NCBI RefSeq assembly: GCF_937127095.1
Contig: NZ_CAKZLP010000085.1
Coordinates: forward strand, 62,001 to 126,000
Direction of reading: 5' to 3'
From: an uncultured Amphritea sp.
GTDB lineage: Bacteria; Pseudomonadota; Gammaproteobacteria; Pseudomonadales; Balneatricaceae
Length of the DNA stretch: 64,000 bases
Shown here: positions 33,358-42,217 of the stretch, piece after piece
Layout: each line of letters begins with the position of its first letter
Numbering within the stretch: the first letter of the stretch is position 1
Program-made: the position numbers and the translations under genes
The notes under the pieces: generated by a model
What the model was told of the DNA's origin: nothing
Databases searched by the model: none
What the model saw: only the letters and a program-made list of their open reading frames with translations

Positions 33358-35484
33358 ATGGTGTTTTTAAAGGCGAACGAAGAACGCTTTTTCTTTCAGC
33401 TACAGGATACAGACGATTCAGAACAGTTCAGTCTGGTACGGCTTAACGGCGCAGAGGAGATCTCGGCGCTGTTTGAATTTGCCATCGAAGTGGTCTCCGA
33501 CGATGGAGATATCGATTTTGCTACTCTGATCGGCCAGCCAGCGTTTGTTACCCTGCTGGATCAGACCGATGGTAGCGATGAACTCACCCGCTATATCCAC
33601 GGTATTGTATCGGAAGTCACCCTTGGCGATCAGGGGGTCAATCAGAGCACCTATCATATCCGCCTGGTGCCTAAAATCTGGGCGCTGCAGCATCGGCAGA
33701 ACAGCCGGATTTTCCAGTTTCAGAATGTCCAGGTCATCATCCAGACTATCCTCACCGATGCCGGGTTGAACACCGATGAGTTCCGTTTTGATCTGCTCAA
33801 AAGCTATCCGGATTATGACTACTGCGTGCAGTACCGGGAAACCGAGCTGGATTTTATTCAACGGCTGCTGGCTGAAGAGGGGATTCACTACTACTTCGAA
33901 CACAGCGATGAAGGCCATGTGCTGGTGTTCAGCGATACCTCCGGTTCTAACCCGGCGATCAGTGGTGATCCGCTGCTGGACTGTTTCCACGACAGTCAGG
34001 GAGCGGTGCGTGAACAGCACATCTTTAACTTCAGCTACAGCGAATCGATCGTCCCCGGTAAAGTCACCCTGCGGGATTTTGATTTTAAAAAGCCCAACCT
34101 GAAACTGGAATCGGCTAAATCCGGCGAACTCGACGTGCCACTGGAGATCTACGACCATCCGGGCCGCTTTATCGATTCAGGACGAGGCAATAATAATGCC
34201 TTGATTCGGCTGGAGTCCCTCAACCGTTATCGCCAATCGGCGAAGGGCAGTAGTGACGTCAACCGGATGACCCCGGGTTATAGTTTCGAACTCAGCGGAC
34301 ACGACCGGGATGCACTCAATAGTGAGTATCTTATTGCGCGGGTTGAGCATGAATGTTCTCAGCCACAGGTGCTGGAAGTGGGCGCATCGACCGAAGGCAG
34401 CCAATACAGCAACAGTTATCTGTGTGTCCCTTTCAGCGTACCGTTCCGCCCCACAACCGATGTCAGATCCCCCCACGTCGAAGGCACCCAGACCGCGACT
34501 GTTACCGGCCCCGAGGGTGAAGAGATCTACACCGATGAGCATGGCCGCATCAAGGTTCAGTTCCACTGGGATCGCGAAGGACAGGGCAATGAAACCAGCT
34601 CCTGCTGGATCCGGGTCAGTCAGATCCATGCCGGCGGCAGTTTCGGCGGCATGTTTATCCCCCGTATTGGCGAAGAGGTGATCGTTGATTTCCTTGAAGG
34701 CGACCCGGATAAACCGCTGGTGATTGGCCGGGTGTATCACGGCCTCAACCGCCCCCCTTACAAGCTGCCGGAACACAAAACCCGCTGCACCATTAAAACC
34801 AACTCCACCAAAGGCGGTGATGGTTTTAATGAGATCCGTTTTGAAGATAAAAAGGGTGAAGAGCAGGTTTTCTATCACGCTGAAAAAGATATCGATCAGC
34901 GGACCAAAAACGACCATCGCAGCTGGCTGGGTAATGACAGGCACAAAATTGTCGAAGGTAAGGTTTACAGTGAGTATCGCAGCGATGAACATCACCTGAC
35001 TCAGGGCGATCAGTTCCAGCAGGTCAATAAAAACCAGCACGTGACGGTAGATCAGAACCTGCATATCTCCGTAGGGCAAAAAAGCCACCTCTATGCCGGG
35101 CAGCAGATCCATCAGAAAGCCGGACAGAAAATCTATATTACCGCGGGCACCGAGATCGTCCTGAAAGCGGGCAGTGGTATGGTCAAGCTGGATCCTTCAG
35201 GCGTCACCATAACCGGTGCCAGTATCAAGTTGAACTCCGGTGGTGGTGGCGGAAGTGCGGCAAAAGCATCACCGACCCCGCCAACACCGCCTGTTGAAGC
35301 ACAGAGTGATGATCCCGGTCAGATTAGCGAGCCCTTGCCACAGCAGGTGGCCTGGCAGTCAACACCGGCCTTTACGCATCAGGTGGCACAAGACCGGGTG
35401 ACTGATCAGCCAATTACACAGATGTGTCAGAAGCAACCCGATGGCAGTTGCCCGTTGAGTGATTGCCCCTGTGGGCGGAACTAG
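33358..35484 (+). CDS. vgrG: T6SS spike protein VgrG (TssI)
   Basis: The trimeric spike at the tip of the Hcp tube, which carries effectors into target cells. The 708-residue protein has the gp27-like N-terminal barrels (ISALFEFAIEVVSDD, RETELDFIQRLLAEEGIHYY), the gp5-like OB fold (TATVTGPEGEEIYTDEHGRI and KVQFHWDREG, then SSCWIRVSQ and the GSFGGMFIPRIGEEVIVDFL segment), and a beta-helical needle of short repeats (QHVTVDQNLHISVGQ). After a Gly-rich linker, a Pro/Gln-rich tail of about 70 residues ends in four cysteines (CQKQPDGSCPLSDCPC), probably an effector-docking extension. It is led by a sigma-54 promoter and followed by its adaptor and effector genes. Confidence 0.96.
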   Translation: MVFLKANEERFFFQLQDTDDSEQFSLVRLNGAEEISALFEFAIEVVSDDGDIDFATLIGQPAFVTLLDQTDGSDELTRYIHGIVSEVTLGDQGVNQSTYHIRLVPKIWALQHRQNSRIFQFQNVQVIIQTILTDAGLNTDEFRFDLLKSYPDYDYCVQYRETELDFIQRLLAEEGIHYYFEHSDEGHVLVFSDTSGSNPAISGDPLLDCFHDSQGAVREQHIFNFSYSESIVPGKVTLRDFDFKKPNLKLESAKSGELDVPLEIYDHPGRFIDSGRGNNNALIRLESLNRYRQSAKGSSDVNRMTPGYSFELSGHDRDALNSEYLIARVEHECSQPQVLEVGASTEGSQYSNSYLCVPFSVPFRPTTDVRSPHVEGTQTATVTGPEGEEIYTDEHGRIKVQFHWDREGQGNETSSCWIRVSQIHAGGSFGGMFIPRIGEEVIVDFLEGDPDKPLVIGRVYHGLNRPPYKLPEHKTRCTIKTNSTKGGDGFNEIRFEDKKGEEQVFYHAEKDIDQRTKNDHRSWLGNDRHKIVEGKVYSEYRSDEHHLTQGDQFQQVNKNQHVTVDQNLHISVGQKSHLYAGQQIHQKAGQKIYITAGTEIVLKAGSGMVKLDPSGVTITGASIKLNSGGGGGSAAKASPTPPTPPVEAQSDDPGQISEPLPQQVAWQSTPAFTHQVAQDRVTDQPITQMCQKQPDGSCPLSDCPCGRN

Positions 35485-35492
35485 GAACAGGT

Positions 35493-36341
35493 ATGATTAA
35501 TACTCTGGAAAAAACATTAAATGATATGCCTGGCATGACGGCGTATCTTTTGGCCGACTTTCATCCGGAACAGTTACAAACACTATTTGAAGTAGCGGAT
35601 CTGGATGAAAAAGCGGCGCTTTTTAGCGGCACTCTGTTTAACGAACAATTGAGCTATAGCCCCTGGCTTTTTGAGTTTGGTACAACGTCTCAGCTATTCG
35701 AATATTATGCGGTTGGCGAAGAGGGAAAAAGTGCGCCACAGGGTATTATTTTAATCGCGTCAACTGAACTAAGTTTTGCGCAAGTGCTGGCGCAGTTGCA
35801 GAACCGATTAGTCATCCGCTTTGACGGTCAGCGACAGGGGTTACTACATTTCCAATCCCCTGTTATTGCCCACTACCTGTTTAATGATAGCGCGGCAGCT
35901 GACACTGATCGCTGGCTGGGTAAACTCTCAGGTGTAATCTGGCGGCACGCAGAACTCAAAGGCCAAACAGATACCTGGTATGTGCATATGCAACAGCACC
36001 TGGGTGGTGCTGATCAGAAAGAGTGGGAACTAACGGAGAGCCAGCAACAAGCGCTGGTCAGACTTAAAACCGATCAGTTGATTAAACAACATCATAAAGC
36101 GCTTTTTACTGATACTGAAAGCCCCGTAACTGACGAATGGTGGCAGCTGCAGCGCCATTATATTGATGATATTCAGAACTGCGGTGTAAGTGACACATCA
36201 TTGATTCTGCAATATCTGCAGCAATGTCACCGTCCAGACAGTGAAGCTGTTTATATCCCGATACCGCAATCGGCTGAGCGGATACGGGCATTGCCAACAG
36301 AACAGCAGCGATTTGTTGTTGCCACAGGCCATCTGATTTAA
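35493..36341 (+). CDS. DUF4123 T6SS effector adaptor/chaperone
   Basis: DUF4123 proteins load cargo effectors onto a cognate VgrG and are not secreted. The 282-residue protein starts at the ATG at 35493 (MINTLEKTLND), preceded by AGGA; a longer frame overlapping vgrG is less likely. The DUF4123-like core covers about residues 15-140 (TAYLLADFHPEQL, YSPWLFEF, LIRFDG-like LVIRFDGQRQGLLHFQSP). The C-terminal half is helical and variable, as expected for an effector-specific part. It lies directly between vgrG and the large effector gene, the classic vgrG-adaptor-effector order. Homology to DUF4123 is judged from pattern and context. Confidence 0.8.
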   Translation: MINTLEKTLNDMPGMTAYLLADFHPEQLQTLFEVADLDEKAALFSGTLFNEQLSYSPWLFEFGTTSQLFEYYAVGEEGKSAPQGIILIASTELSFAQVLAQLQNRLVIRFDGQRQGLLHFQSPVIAHYLFNDSAAADTDRWLGKLSGVIWRHAELKGQTDTWYVHMQQHLGGADQKEWELTESQQQALVRLKTDQLIKQHHKALFTDTESPVTDEWWQLQRHYIDDIQNCGVSDTSLILQYLQQCHRPDSEAVYIPIPQSAERIRALPTEQQRFVVATGHLI

Positions 36342-36367
36342 TTGTTACAGGATTCGAAGGTACAGGG

Positions 36368-39300
36368 ATGAGTACAACTAACACAGGCACAAATATAGGC
36401 CCTGCATGCGACAGTAAAAAACTGTTTATTCAGGTGTATGGCAAGCAGCACCCAGCAGGCCATCGTTTTGCATTTTATGATCTGACTAATCAGCAAGAGC
36501 AGGAGTGGCTGAGCAATCAGAAAACGGTAGAGTCGGTTGATCTTCAAGAACATCCGGCATTTGAACTCTGGCAATGGCCCTGGGATGGGCAGCCCAAGCG
36601 TAATGTATGGTTGGATATAGAAGCTGAACAGGGAGCCCCTGTCCGGGTCAGCCTGTTTGATGAAGTTGACCAGTGTAAACGTCAGGAAAAAGCGCAGTAT
36701 TATGCTTTGCAACCTGTCGTTCCGATGCTCGAATGGACTGGTTTACTGGATAAAAAATTATATGCTCTGCCGCCAAGGTTTGGTTATCTCTACCTGTTTC
36801 GTAAGGGCCTGCTATGGCGAGAGCTATTGGTTAGCCACAATGACGCTGATCAACTGGAGATGCGGGATATTCGTCTTACCGATCATCGTCAGGGGGAGCA
36901 GATTAAAACCACGGATAATCTGCGTCAGCCGGTGGGTAAACCACTATCTGAGTTGTGGATACCCATACGCCAGCAGGGCGGTAAAATCACAGATGTTGAA
37001 ATGGCCTTTAGCGAAGTGCAGTGGTCCGCTGCCCGGGTTAATTATCTGCAAAATAATGCCGCCGCCCGTCGCCAGCGCTGTTGTCGTGTAAGGGCTGAGC
37101 CTTCGCTGCAGTTGCGAACAGGGCGACTGGTGGATATTGCCCGGCAGCCCTCACAACGACCAAGGGATTCTACAGAGGAACTACTTACCCCTACCCCTGA
37201 ACGTTATAGTACCGATCTGGAATCAAACCATCTGAGTACGCTATTCCAGAGTGTCAATGACGATCTACAAAAGTATGAAGAAGGAGGGGCTGCCGCAGTT
37301 AGTACTGCCAGTTGGGGTGACCAGGACACTAAAGAGTCATTTCTTTATGCGGGGCAGGCACGCGGTGCGGTAATGGAGAAAATCCTACGGGATGAGCAGA
37401 ATCAGCAATGCTCTCCGGTTGAAGAGGTTTGGCAGGAGGCACCGAGTGTAGAGGATATCTGGATCGATGCTAAACAGCGTCATATACCGGGTTTATTGTT
37501 GCCAGATAACCTGTTTCAGGTGCGCCATGCGGCGCAAACGGTAGCAGGCGTTCAATTATATCAGCAGCACCTGTTGCAGCGTCAACAGATGCAGCCTAAC
37601 TACCGTAGTGCAGAATTGCTCGCCCTGCGGGGCCTGCCACCAACGATTGGCGGCAAAGAAAATCCGATATCTAAATTTTTTCATGGAGAAGATATAGGTT
37701 TTCTGGGGGGGACTTTTCATAGCACGATCCGCACAATACAGCGACAAAACCTGGATAATAGCTGGCGAGCTAGTCAGCAATATCTGATGGCACAAATCAA
37801 AGACCACAATAATCAACAACTACTGGCTGATTATTTCAGCCTGGAAGGCGTGGATTACATTGCCGGTTTTAAACTGGTGACTGATCTGCTCGCACCACTG
37901 ACCAGTCAACCGGGTGTTCTGGATAAACTTAATGGCGCTGATCCGTTTCGTCCGCCGGTTCAGGATCCGGCAAACCAGTTGGTGGCGGATATCTTTAATC
38001 ACAACAGTGGCCAGCCGTTAAGCGAGATGTTGCTGCGGGGTGAATCATCTCCGGCAGTCGATCAGTATTTGACACAACAGGAAGTGGAAGAAAACATGGG
38101 TGATGGCCGTTTCCGGCTGGGCTATATGCAGCAGCAGGCAGGTCTGGAGGTTCAGGAGGCTTCGGTGGCTACATTTGAAGTCACGGCGCTGCTGGCCTTG
38201 AAAAAAGCCCGGCCTGATCTGTTTACTGAATCAAGACGGGCAGCCAGTGTCTTTGGTTTTGTTACCGCAAAACTGACAGAGACTGCCAATACAGCTCTGA
38301 CCCGGGTGTTGGGTGCAGCAGCCGGCGAGAGTCTGGAACGAACCATGCGAGTGCATGGTAACCTGTTTAACCTGCTACGAAGCAGTGATCCACTGCTTCA
38401 TGAACTCACCTTTAAAGCCCGCAAAACTGCCGCAGTAAACGAAGTGGTACTGGGTGTCGAAGATCTGACAACAGGAAGGCGGTTTGGCCTGAGCGAAGCC
38501 CAGCGTCAGTACCGGCACGCAGGAAGTCATCAGGCACGTTTCTATGGCGATATCAGCGGAGCCAACGGTGAGCTTCAGGCCAGTACCAGCCGTGCCCGCG
38601 CGGCCCGCTCTCTGTCAGAGCTTCAGCTGAGTGAGGTGCGTTTTATCACCGCCCCCGCGAATAGCGAAGCTGTAAGAATTCTGAGACGTCATCAACAGGC
38701 AACTGAAGCACTGTTAACAAGCGGTGAGGCGCGAGGGGTTGAGGTTGTTCGGAATGTCGATCTGGCCAGAGAAGGCCGAAGAGTGGACCGGTTTATCAAA
38801 CTGGGACAGCTGGAGCAAAAGGTACAGCTGCCGTTTGCCTTATTGCTGTTTGAAATGTGGAATTTGAAGTTAGCTGTAACAGGGGTTCGAGAAAAAAGTA
38901 TATCAAGAGCTGCTTTTGATTTTATTTCTGCAGCACTAATAGATCTGCCTGTAGCTTTGATGAATGCGGGTAAGTTTTACCACGAATACTGGGCAGGAGG
39001 TGGCGGCAACCCCAATATTCTGGCAAGAGCCGGTGCAAAAGTCGTTTTTGATAACAGTGCAGGATCTGCTTTTAATAAATCGGCACAAGCGTTTAGTACG
39101 AGACTGGCTGAGAGACTCCCGCAACAGATAACCCGGGTCTGGATCGCGACTGCTGCGTCGGGGGTTTTATGTACTGCTGCCTTTATCTGGGATGCGATTA
39201 ATGCGTTTGATAAAGGCGATAATGATAAGGGCGCTGCCCTGGTTGCAGCAGCGCTGGGCACGGCGATGATGACTGCCTCGGGTCTGCTGACCGGGCTGGG

Positions 39301-39949
39301 ACCGGTGGGTTGGGTAGGTCTGGTGCTGATGCTGGGCGGAGTGGGGCTGAGTATCTGGCTCACCGATACCCCCTTAGAGGAGTGGATCAAACATGGCCCC
39401 TTTGGCAGTGAAAAAGATGATGCTCCCTGGCTGCAAAATGAGGAGGAAGCCTATATCCGGCTGCTGAATCTGTTTGCGGGCATCCGTATCTCCATTCGAG
39501 ATAACGGTAGCTTTGATAGCAAAGGCAATCGCCTGCAAACCATCAGCATCCAGAGTAACCTGCCGGATGATGCCGGGCTCGAGTGTTACCTGCGACTGCG
39601 TCAGAACAATATTACAATGATCGATATCAGCGCCGTTACTGTGGAAGATAACCGTAAGGTCTATCAAAAAAGGTCGGTGGAGGGCTATAACAAGATTGAC
39701 GGTGGGCTGGAGATTATTGTGTCAACCCCACCATCAGAAGGAACGTCATCGTCCAGAGAGAATGTTAGATATGACTGGGCGGTGAAAGCCCGCTGGCGTA
39801 TGTTGATAGCCGATTGCGATCTATACTCTTTTCCTAATCTGAAACCCCTGGATGATGCAGCAGAAAGGAAAAATAACCTGGCCGTAAACCCCAATTTTGA
39901 ACAAGAGAATCAGCCGGGCTGGGCCGATGAGCTCAGCTACGGTAGCTAA
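36368..39949 (+). CDS. Large T6SS effector, VasX/BTH_I2691-like, predicted membrane-active
   Basis: A 1193-residue protein in the effector position of a vgrG-adaptor module. The N-terminal 230 residues resemble the VasX N-terminal region, including ALPPRFGYLYLFRKGLLWRE near residue 132. A long helical middle follows. Hydrophobic segments appear late: around 821-840, 855-870, about 920-942 (WIATAASGVLCTAAFIWDAI), and a Gly/Ala/Leu-rich stretch at about 954-998 ending in SIWLTDTPLEEW. The run TPLEEWIKHGPFG after the hairpin is typical of the BTH_I2691 group. About 190 soluble residues end the protein. This layout fits a colicin-like or pore-forming toxin that acts on target membranes, an inference. 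There is no signal peptide, consistent with T6SS delivery. Confidence 0.78.
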   Translation: MSTTNTGTNIGPACDSKKLFIQVYGKQHPAGHRFAFYDLTNQQEQEWLSNQKTVESVDLQEHPAFELWQWPWDGQPKRNVWLDIEAEQGAPVRVSLFDEVDQCKRQEKAQYYALQPVVPMLEWTGLLDKKLYALPPRFGYLYLFRKGLLWRELLVSHNDADQLEMRDIRLTDHRQGEQIKTTDNLRQPVGKPLSELWIPIRQQGGKITDVEMAFSEVQWSAARVNYLQNNAAARRQRCCRVRAEPSLQLRTGRLVDIARQPSQRPRDSTEELLTPTPERYSTDLESNHLSTLFQSVNDDLQKYEEGGAAAVSTASWGDQDTKESFLYAGQARGAVMEKILRDEQNQQCSPVEEVWQEAPSVEDIWIDAKQRHIPGLLLPDNLFQVRHAAQTVAGVQLYQQHLLQRQQMQPNYRSAELLALRGLPPTIGGKENPISKFFHGEDIGFLGGTFHSTIRTIQRQNLDNSWRASQQYLMAQIKDHNNQQLLADYFSLEGVDYIAGFKLVTDLLAPLTSQPGVLDKLNGADPFRPPVQDPANQLVADIFNHNSGQPLSEMLLRGESSPAVDQYLTQQEVEENMGDGRFRLGYMQQQAGLEVQEASVATFEVTALLALKKARPDLFTESRRAASVFGFVTAKLTETANTALTRVLGAAAGESLERTMRVHGNLFNLLRSSDPLLHELTFKARKTAAVNEVVLGVEDLTTGRRFGLSEAQRQYRHAGSHQARFYGDISGANGELQASTSRARAARSLSELQLSEVRFITAPANSEAVRILRRHQQATEALLTSGEARGVEVVRNVDLAREGRRVDRFIKLGQLEQKVQLPFALLLFEMWNLKLAVTGVREKSISRAAFDFISAALIDLPVALMNAGKFYHEYWAGGGGNPNILARAGAKVVFDNSAGSAFNKSAQAFSTRLAERLPQQITRVWIATAASGVLCTAAFIWDAINAFDKGDNDKGAALVAAALGTAMMTASGLLTGLGPVGWVGLVLMLGGVGLSIWLTDTPLEEWIKHGPFGSEKDDAPWLQNEEEAYIRLLNLFAGIRISIRDNGSFDSKGNRLQTISIQSNLPDDAGLECYLRLRQNNITMIDISAVTVEDNRKVYQKRSVEGYNKIDGGLEIIVSTPPSEGTSSSRENVRYDWAVKARWRMLIADCDLYSFPNLKPLDDAAERKNNLAVNPNFEQENQPGWADELSYGS

Positions 39950-39972
39950 TCATAAAAGGACAGCGAACGACC

Positions 39973-40992
39973 ATGATGGATCTGGACACCTTTCTCAACC
40001 CGCCAGTGGCAGAGTATAAAGCCACCGCCTACCGGCCGGATAAAAGCCTTTTATACCGTGAGCCGGGGCTACGGAATCGTTATCGCAAGGGTAAGTATCT
40101 CGCAAGGATAGTGCCGACTGAGGAGGTGCTGCCCCGGGATACGTTTAATGTTACTCCAGATACGCTTAGAGAGTGCGAGCGGGATGACGAACCCGGTATT
40201 AAGGAAAAGGCTGCAAATGGGACATTGACAAAAGAGGAGCAGAAGATACTGCAGCAGTTACTGAGTGTCGCTCAGTTTGCACATATAGGTATCAGCCCAA
40301 TACGTTATAACAAGCTTTCATATGCACTTAATTTAATGTATGGGGTGGGGCGTTTTCTATCTTTATACTTAGGTGGTGGAGGTGTCTTCACCGTTTTGTT
40401 TTTATTAGCACTAAGAGATGAACCTTTTAGTGCAGAGTATTTAATAGTCCCTGGTATTATTCTTGCCCCCTGTTTATTTAGTTGGTTAATATCTGCTTTT
40501 TTAAGGAAATTTAATCCTGAACTATTCCACAGCACCAAGGATTACCGTGCCTGGTATCTTTGTCGTGAAAGCGGCCTGGTGACTAAATACCATCAGAAAA
40601 AGAAAAACGTGGTGCTTCATGAAGCGCCGTTCAGTGAGATGGAATGTTATCTGCACAGCGCCCCGCTGCCCAGCGGTCTGCTGCGATACAACCTGGTGTT
40701 AGCTCATTATAAAGATGACTGGGGCATCGACCTGTCTGATTTCTATAAACCTTCCGAACTCTGGCAGGAGTGCGCGGCAGACTGGGACTCTATGCAATAC
40801 TTTATGGATGTTACCCAACCGCTCTCGGATGACCCCGACCATGAAGAGTTTCGGCACCTTGACCCGACCACGGCAGAATATGATAAAAAAACCAAGCGTC
40901 CACCCCATTACTGGCGGGATATGGATATGCAAACCTTCGAGAAACTAAAGCGGGAAAACGATACCAAACTGAGGAAGCGGTATAACCGTTGA
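39973..40992 (+). CDS. Candidate immunity or accessory membrane protein of the effector module
   Basis: A 339-residue protein 23 bp after the effector gene. Residues about 117-140 (SLYLGGGGVFTVLFLLAL) and 153-175 (LIVPGIILAPCLFSWLISAF) form two membrane spans close together, leaving large N- and C-terminal soluble parts that should face the cytoplasm. The C terminus is charged (RPPHYWRDMDMQTFEKLKRE). I do not recognise a named family with confidence. Its position suggests either the immunity protein, since membrane proteins protect against VasX-type pore formers, or a second component that works with the effector. Base composition dips around the membrane segment. Confidence 0.6.
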   Translation: MMDLDTFLNPPVAEYKATAYRPDKSLLYREPGLRNRYRKGKYLARIVPTEEVLPRDTFNVTPDTLRECERDDEPGIKEKAANGTLTKEEQKILQQLLSVAQFAHIGISPIRYNKLSYALNLMYGVGRFLSLYLGGGGVFTVLFLLALRDEPFSAEYLIVPGIILAPCLFSWLISAFLRKFNPELFHSTKDYRAWYLCRESGLVTKYHQKKKNVVLHEAPFSEMECYLHSAPLPSGLLRYNLVLAHYKDDWGIDLSDFYKPSELWQECAADWDSMQYFMDVTQPLSDDPDHEEFRHLDPTTAEYDKKTKRPPHYWRDMDMQTFEKLKRENDTKLRKRYNR

Positions 40993-41072
40993 TAGATAAA
41001 TACAATTCGGGAATTAGAATTCGCATAATTATCGTTTGATAAAATTAATAAGTTATAGCAATGGAATGTGAA

Positions 41073-41651
41073 ATGAAAAATATGGTTAGGGTTTATGTGT
41101 ATAGATATTCTTTATTGATTTTTCTGTTATACCAGGTTTTTCTACCAAGCAGTACTTATGCATATGCGTTTATTAATCTTGGAGATAGCATTGGCTGGGA
41201 AGCACTCAATGATCAGTTTGATAAGCCTGCCCCTCTTAAAGAAGAGACGCAGATAGTATTCTTTGCTAATAGTTTAGATGGTATCGAGCTTCTGGATCAG
41301 TTTATGGTAGAGGTGGGTGAAGATGAATTAGAGGGGCTGAAATGGCAGGCTTTATTAAACGTATATACCTATAATCGAAAAATAAAGAGTTTGAATGATT
41401 ATTTTGAAGCAAAGAAAAAAACATTGGGTTTGTTTTTGTTAAAACGTAAGCCTTACCCTGTGACTATTGATTATATGGGTGAAGAAACGTCTTTCTTTAG
41501 TAGTTTAATAAGAGAAAAAGGTGTGAGTGTTATCTTGATTTATAATGGTGCATTTGGCGGTGTTGCAGCGGGGTGGACGGTCGATGAGTTGCAGGAAGCT
41601 ATTGAGAGTATTAAGAAGGATAAGAAGTGGCTAGACAATCATGGATTTTAA
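41073..41651 (+). CDS. Small exported protein of unknown function, AT-rich
   Basis: A 192-residue protein starting at the ATG at 41073 (MKNMVRVYVYRYSLLIFLLY), preceded by GGAA at 6 bases; an ATG at 41061 would add four residues. A signal peptide is likely, with cleavage near SSTYA-YA. The mature part has no Cys and reads like a small alpha/beta domain (TQIVFFANSLDGIELLD, GVSVILIYNGAFGGVAAGWT). I do not recognise the family. The gene is clearly richer in A and T than its neighbours. Placed between the effector pair and PAAR, it could be a periplasmic immunity protein or cargo gained by transfer; both are inferences. Confidence 0.6.
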   Translation: MKNMVRVYVYRYSLLIFLLYQVFLPSSTYAYAFINLGDSIGWEALNDQFDKPAPLKEETQIVFFANSLDGIELLDQFMVEVGEDELEGLKWQALLNVYTYNRKIKSLNDYFEAKKKTLGLFLLKRKPYPVTIDYMGEETSFFSSLIREKGVSVILIYNGAFGGVAAGWTVDELQEAIESIKKDKKWLDNHGF

Positions 41652-41871
41652 AATATTTGAAAAGCTAACCCCGTAAAATAAAGAGAGATTGTGGAAGCGA
41701 CATAAGCAGTAAACCCATAGCTCGGAATATAATTGCAAGAGTAAGTTATATCGGGAAGGTCAGAAGGATCTGATAGGATTGAGGAAAAGGACGTAACTGC
41801 GCATTCGTTTTTCTGAGCGCCGTGCGTTTTTTCTATAGTGATCGCATATCAATTATCAAGGAGTGTTTAAA
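41652..41871 (+). other. 220-bp intergenic region before PAAR
   Basis: I see no gene, hairpin terminator or -24/-12 promoter here. A TATAGT at 41834-41839 with TTCTGA 17 bases upstream is only a weak sigma-70-like pair. AAGGAG at 41858-41863 is the ribosome site of the PAAR gene. Confidence 0.4.
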
Positions 41872-42159
41872 ATGCCAAAAGCGGCACGTTTAGGTGATAT
41901 TGGGTCGGGTCATGGATGTTTTCCGCCATCGCCTATTATTTCAGGTAGTGGCGATGTGCTGATTGATGGCATCCCGGCGGCTCGTGTAGGTGATCCTCTT
42001 GCTCCGCACGGCTGTAGCAAGTGTCCGCCGCATGGACGGGCGGTCGCGGCAGGTTCCTCTTCTGTAATGATCAATGGACGGCCTGCTGCCCGGGTAGGTG
42101 ATGCGATCAGTTGTGGTGGTTCGGTGGCGGCTGGGTCTGGTAGTGTCTCAATCGGCTGA
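41872..42159 (+). CDS. PAAR-domain T6SS tip protein
   Basis: A 95-residue stand-alone PAAR protein that sharpens the VgrG spike. The start MPKAARLGDIGSGHGC is preceded by AAGGAG at a good distance. The protein is a single PAAR domain with repeated GSxDVxIDGIPAARVGD-type units (residues 21-40 and 62-80) and the His and Cys residues that bind the tip zinc ion (H14, C16, H43, C45 and others). No C-terminal effector extension is present. It lies convergent with the minus-strand SPOR gene (58 bp between stops), so its transcript ends there. Confidence 0.94.
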   Translation: MPKAARLGDIGSGHGCFPPSPIISGSGDVLIDGIPAARVGDPLAPHGCSKCPPHGRAVAAGSSSVMINGRPAARVGDAISCGGSVAAGSGSVSIG

Positions 42160-42217
42160 TAAGTGACTGGGTGGCTTGGCATCCTGGAGTGGATAAACAA
42201 GCCGCCAGGTCTGTCGA

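Noticed and set aside
34177..35112. A 311-codon minus-strand frame opposite vgrG
   Set aside because: It lies wholly inside the well-supported vgrG and shows no recognisable domain or ribosome site.
41700..41780. Sigma-54-like pairs before PAAR
   Set aside because: Candidate GG and GC pairs here are 11 or 9 bases apart instead of 10 and the flanking bases are poor.
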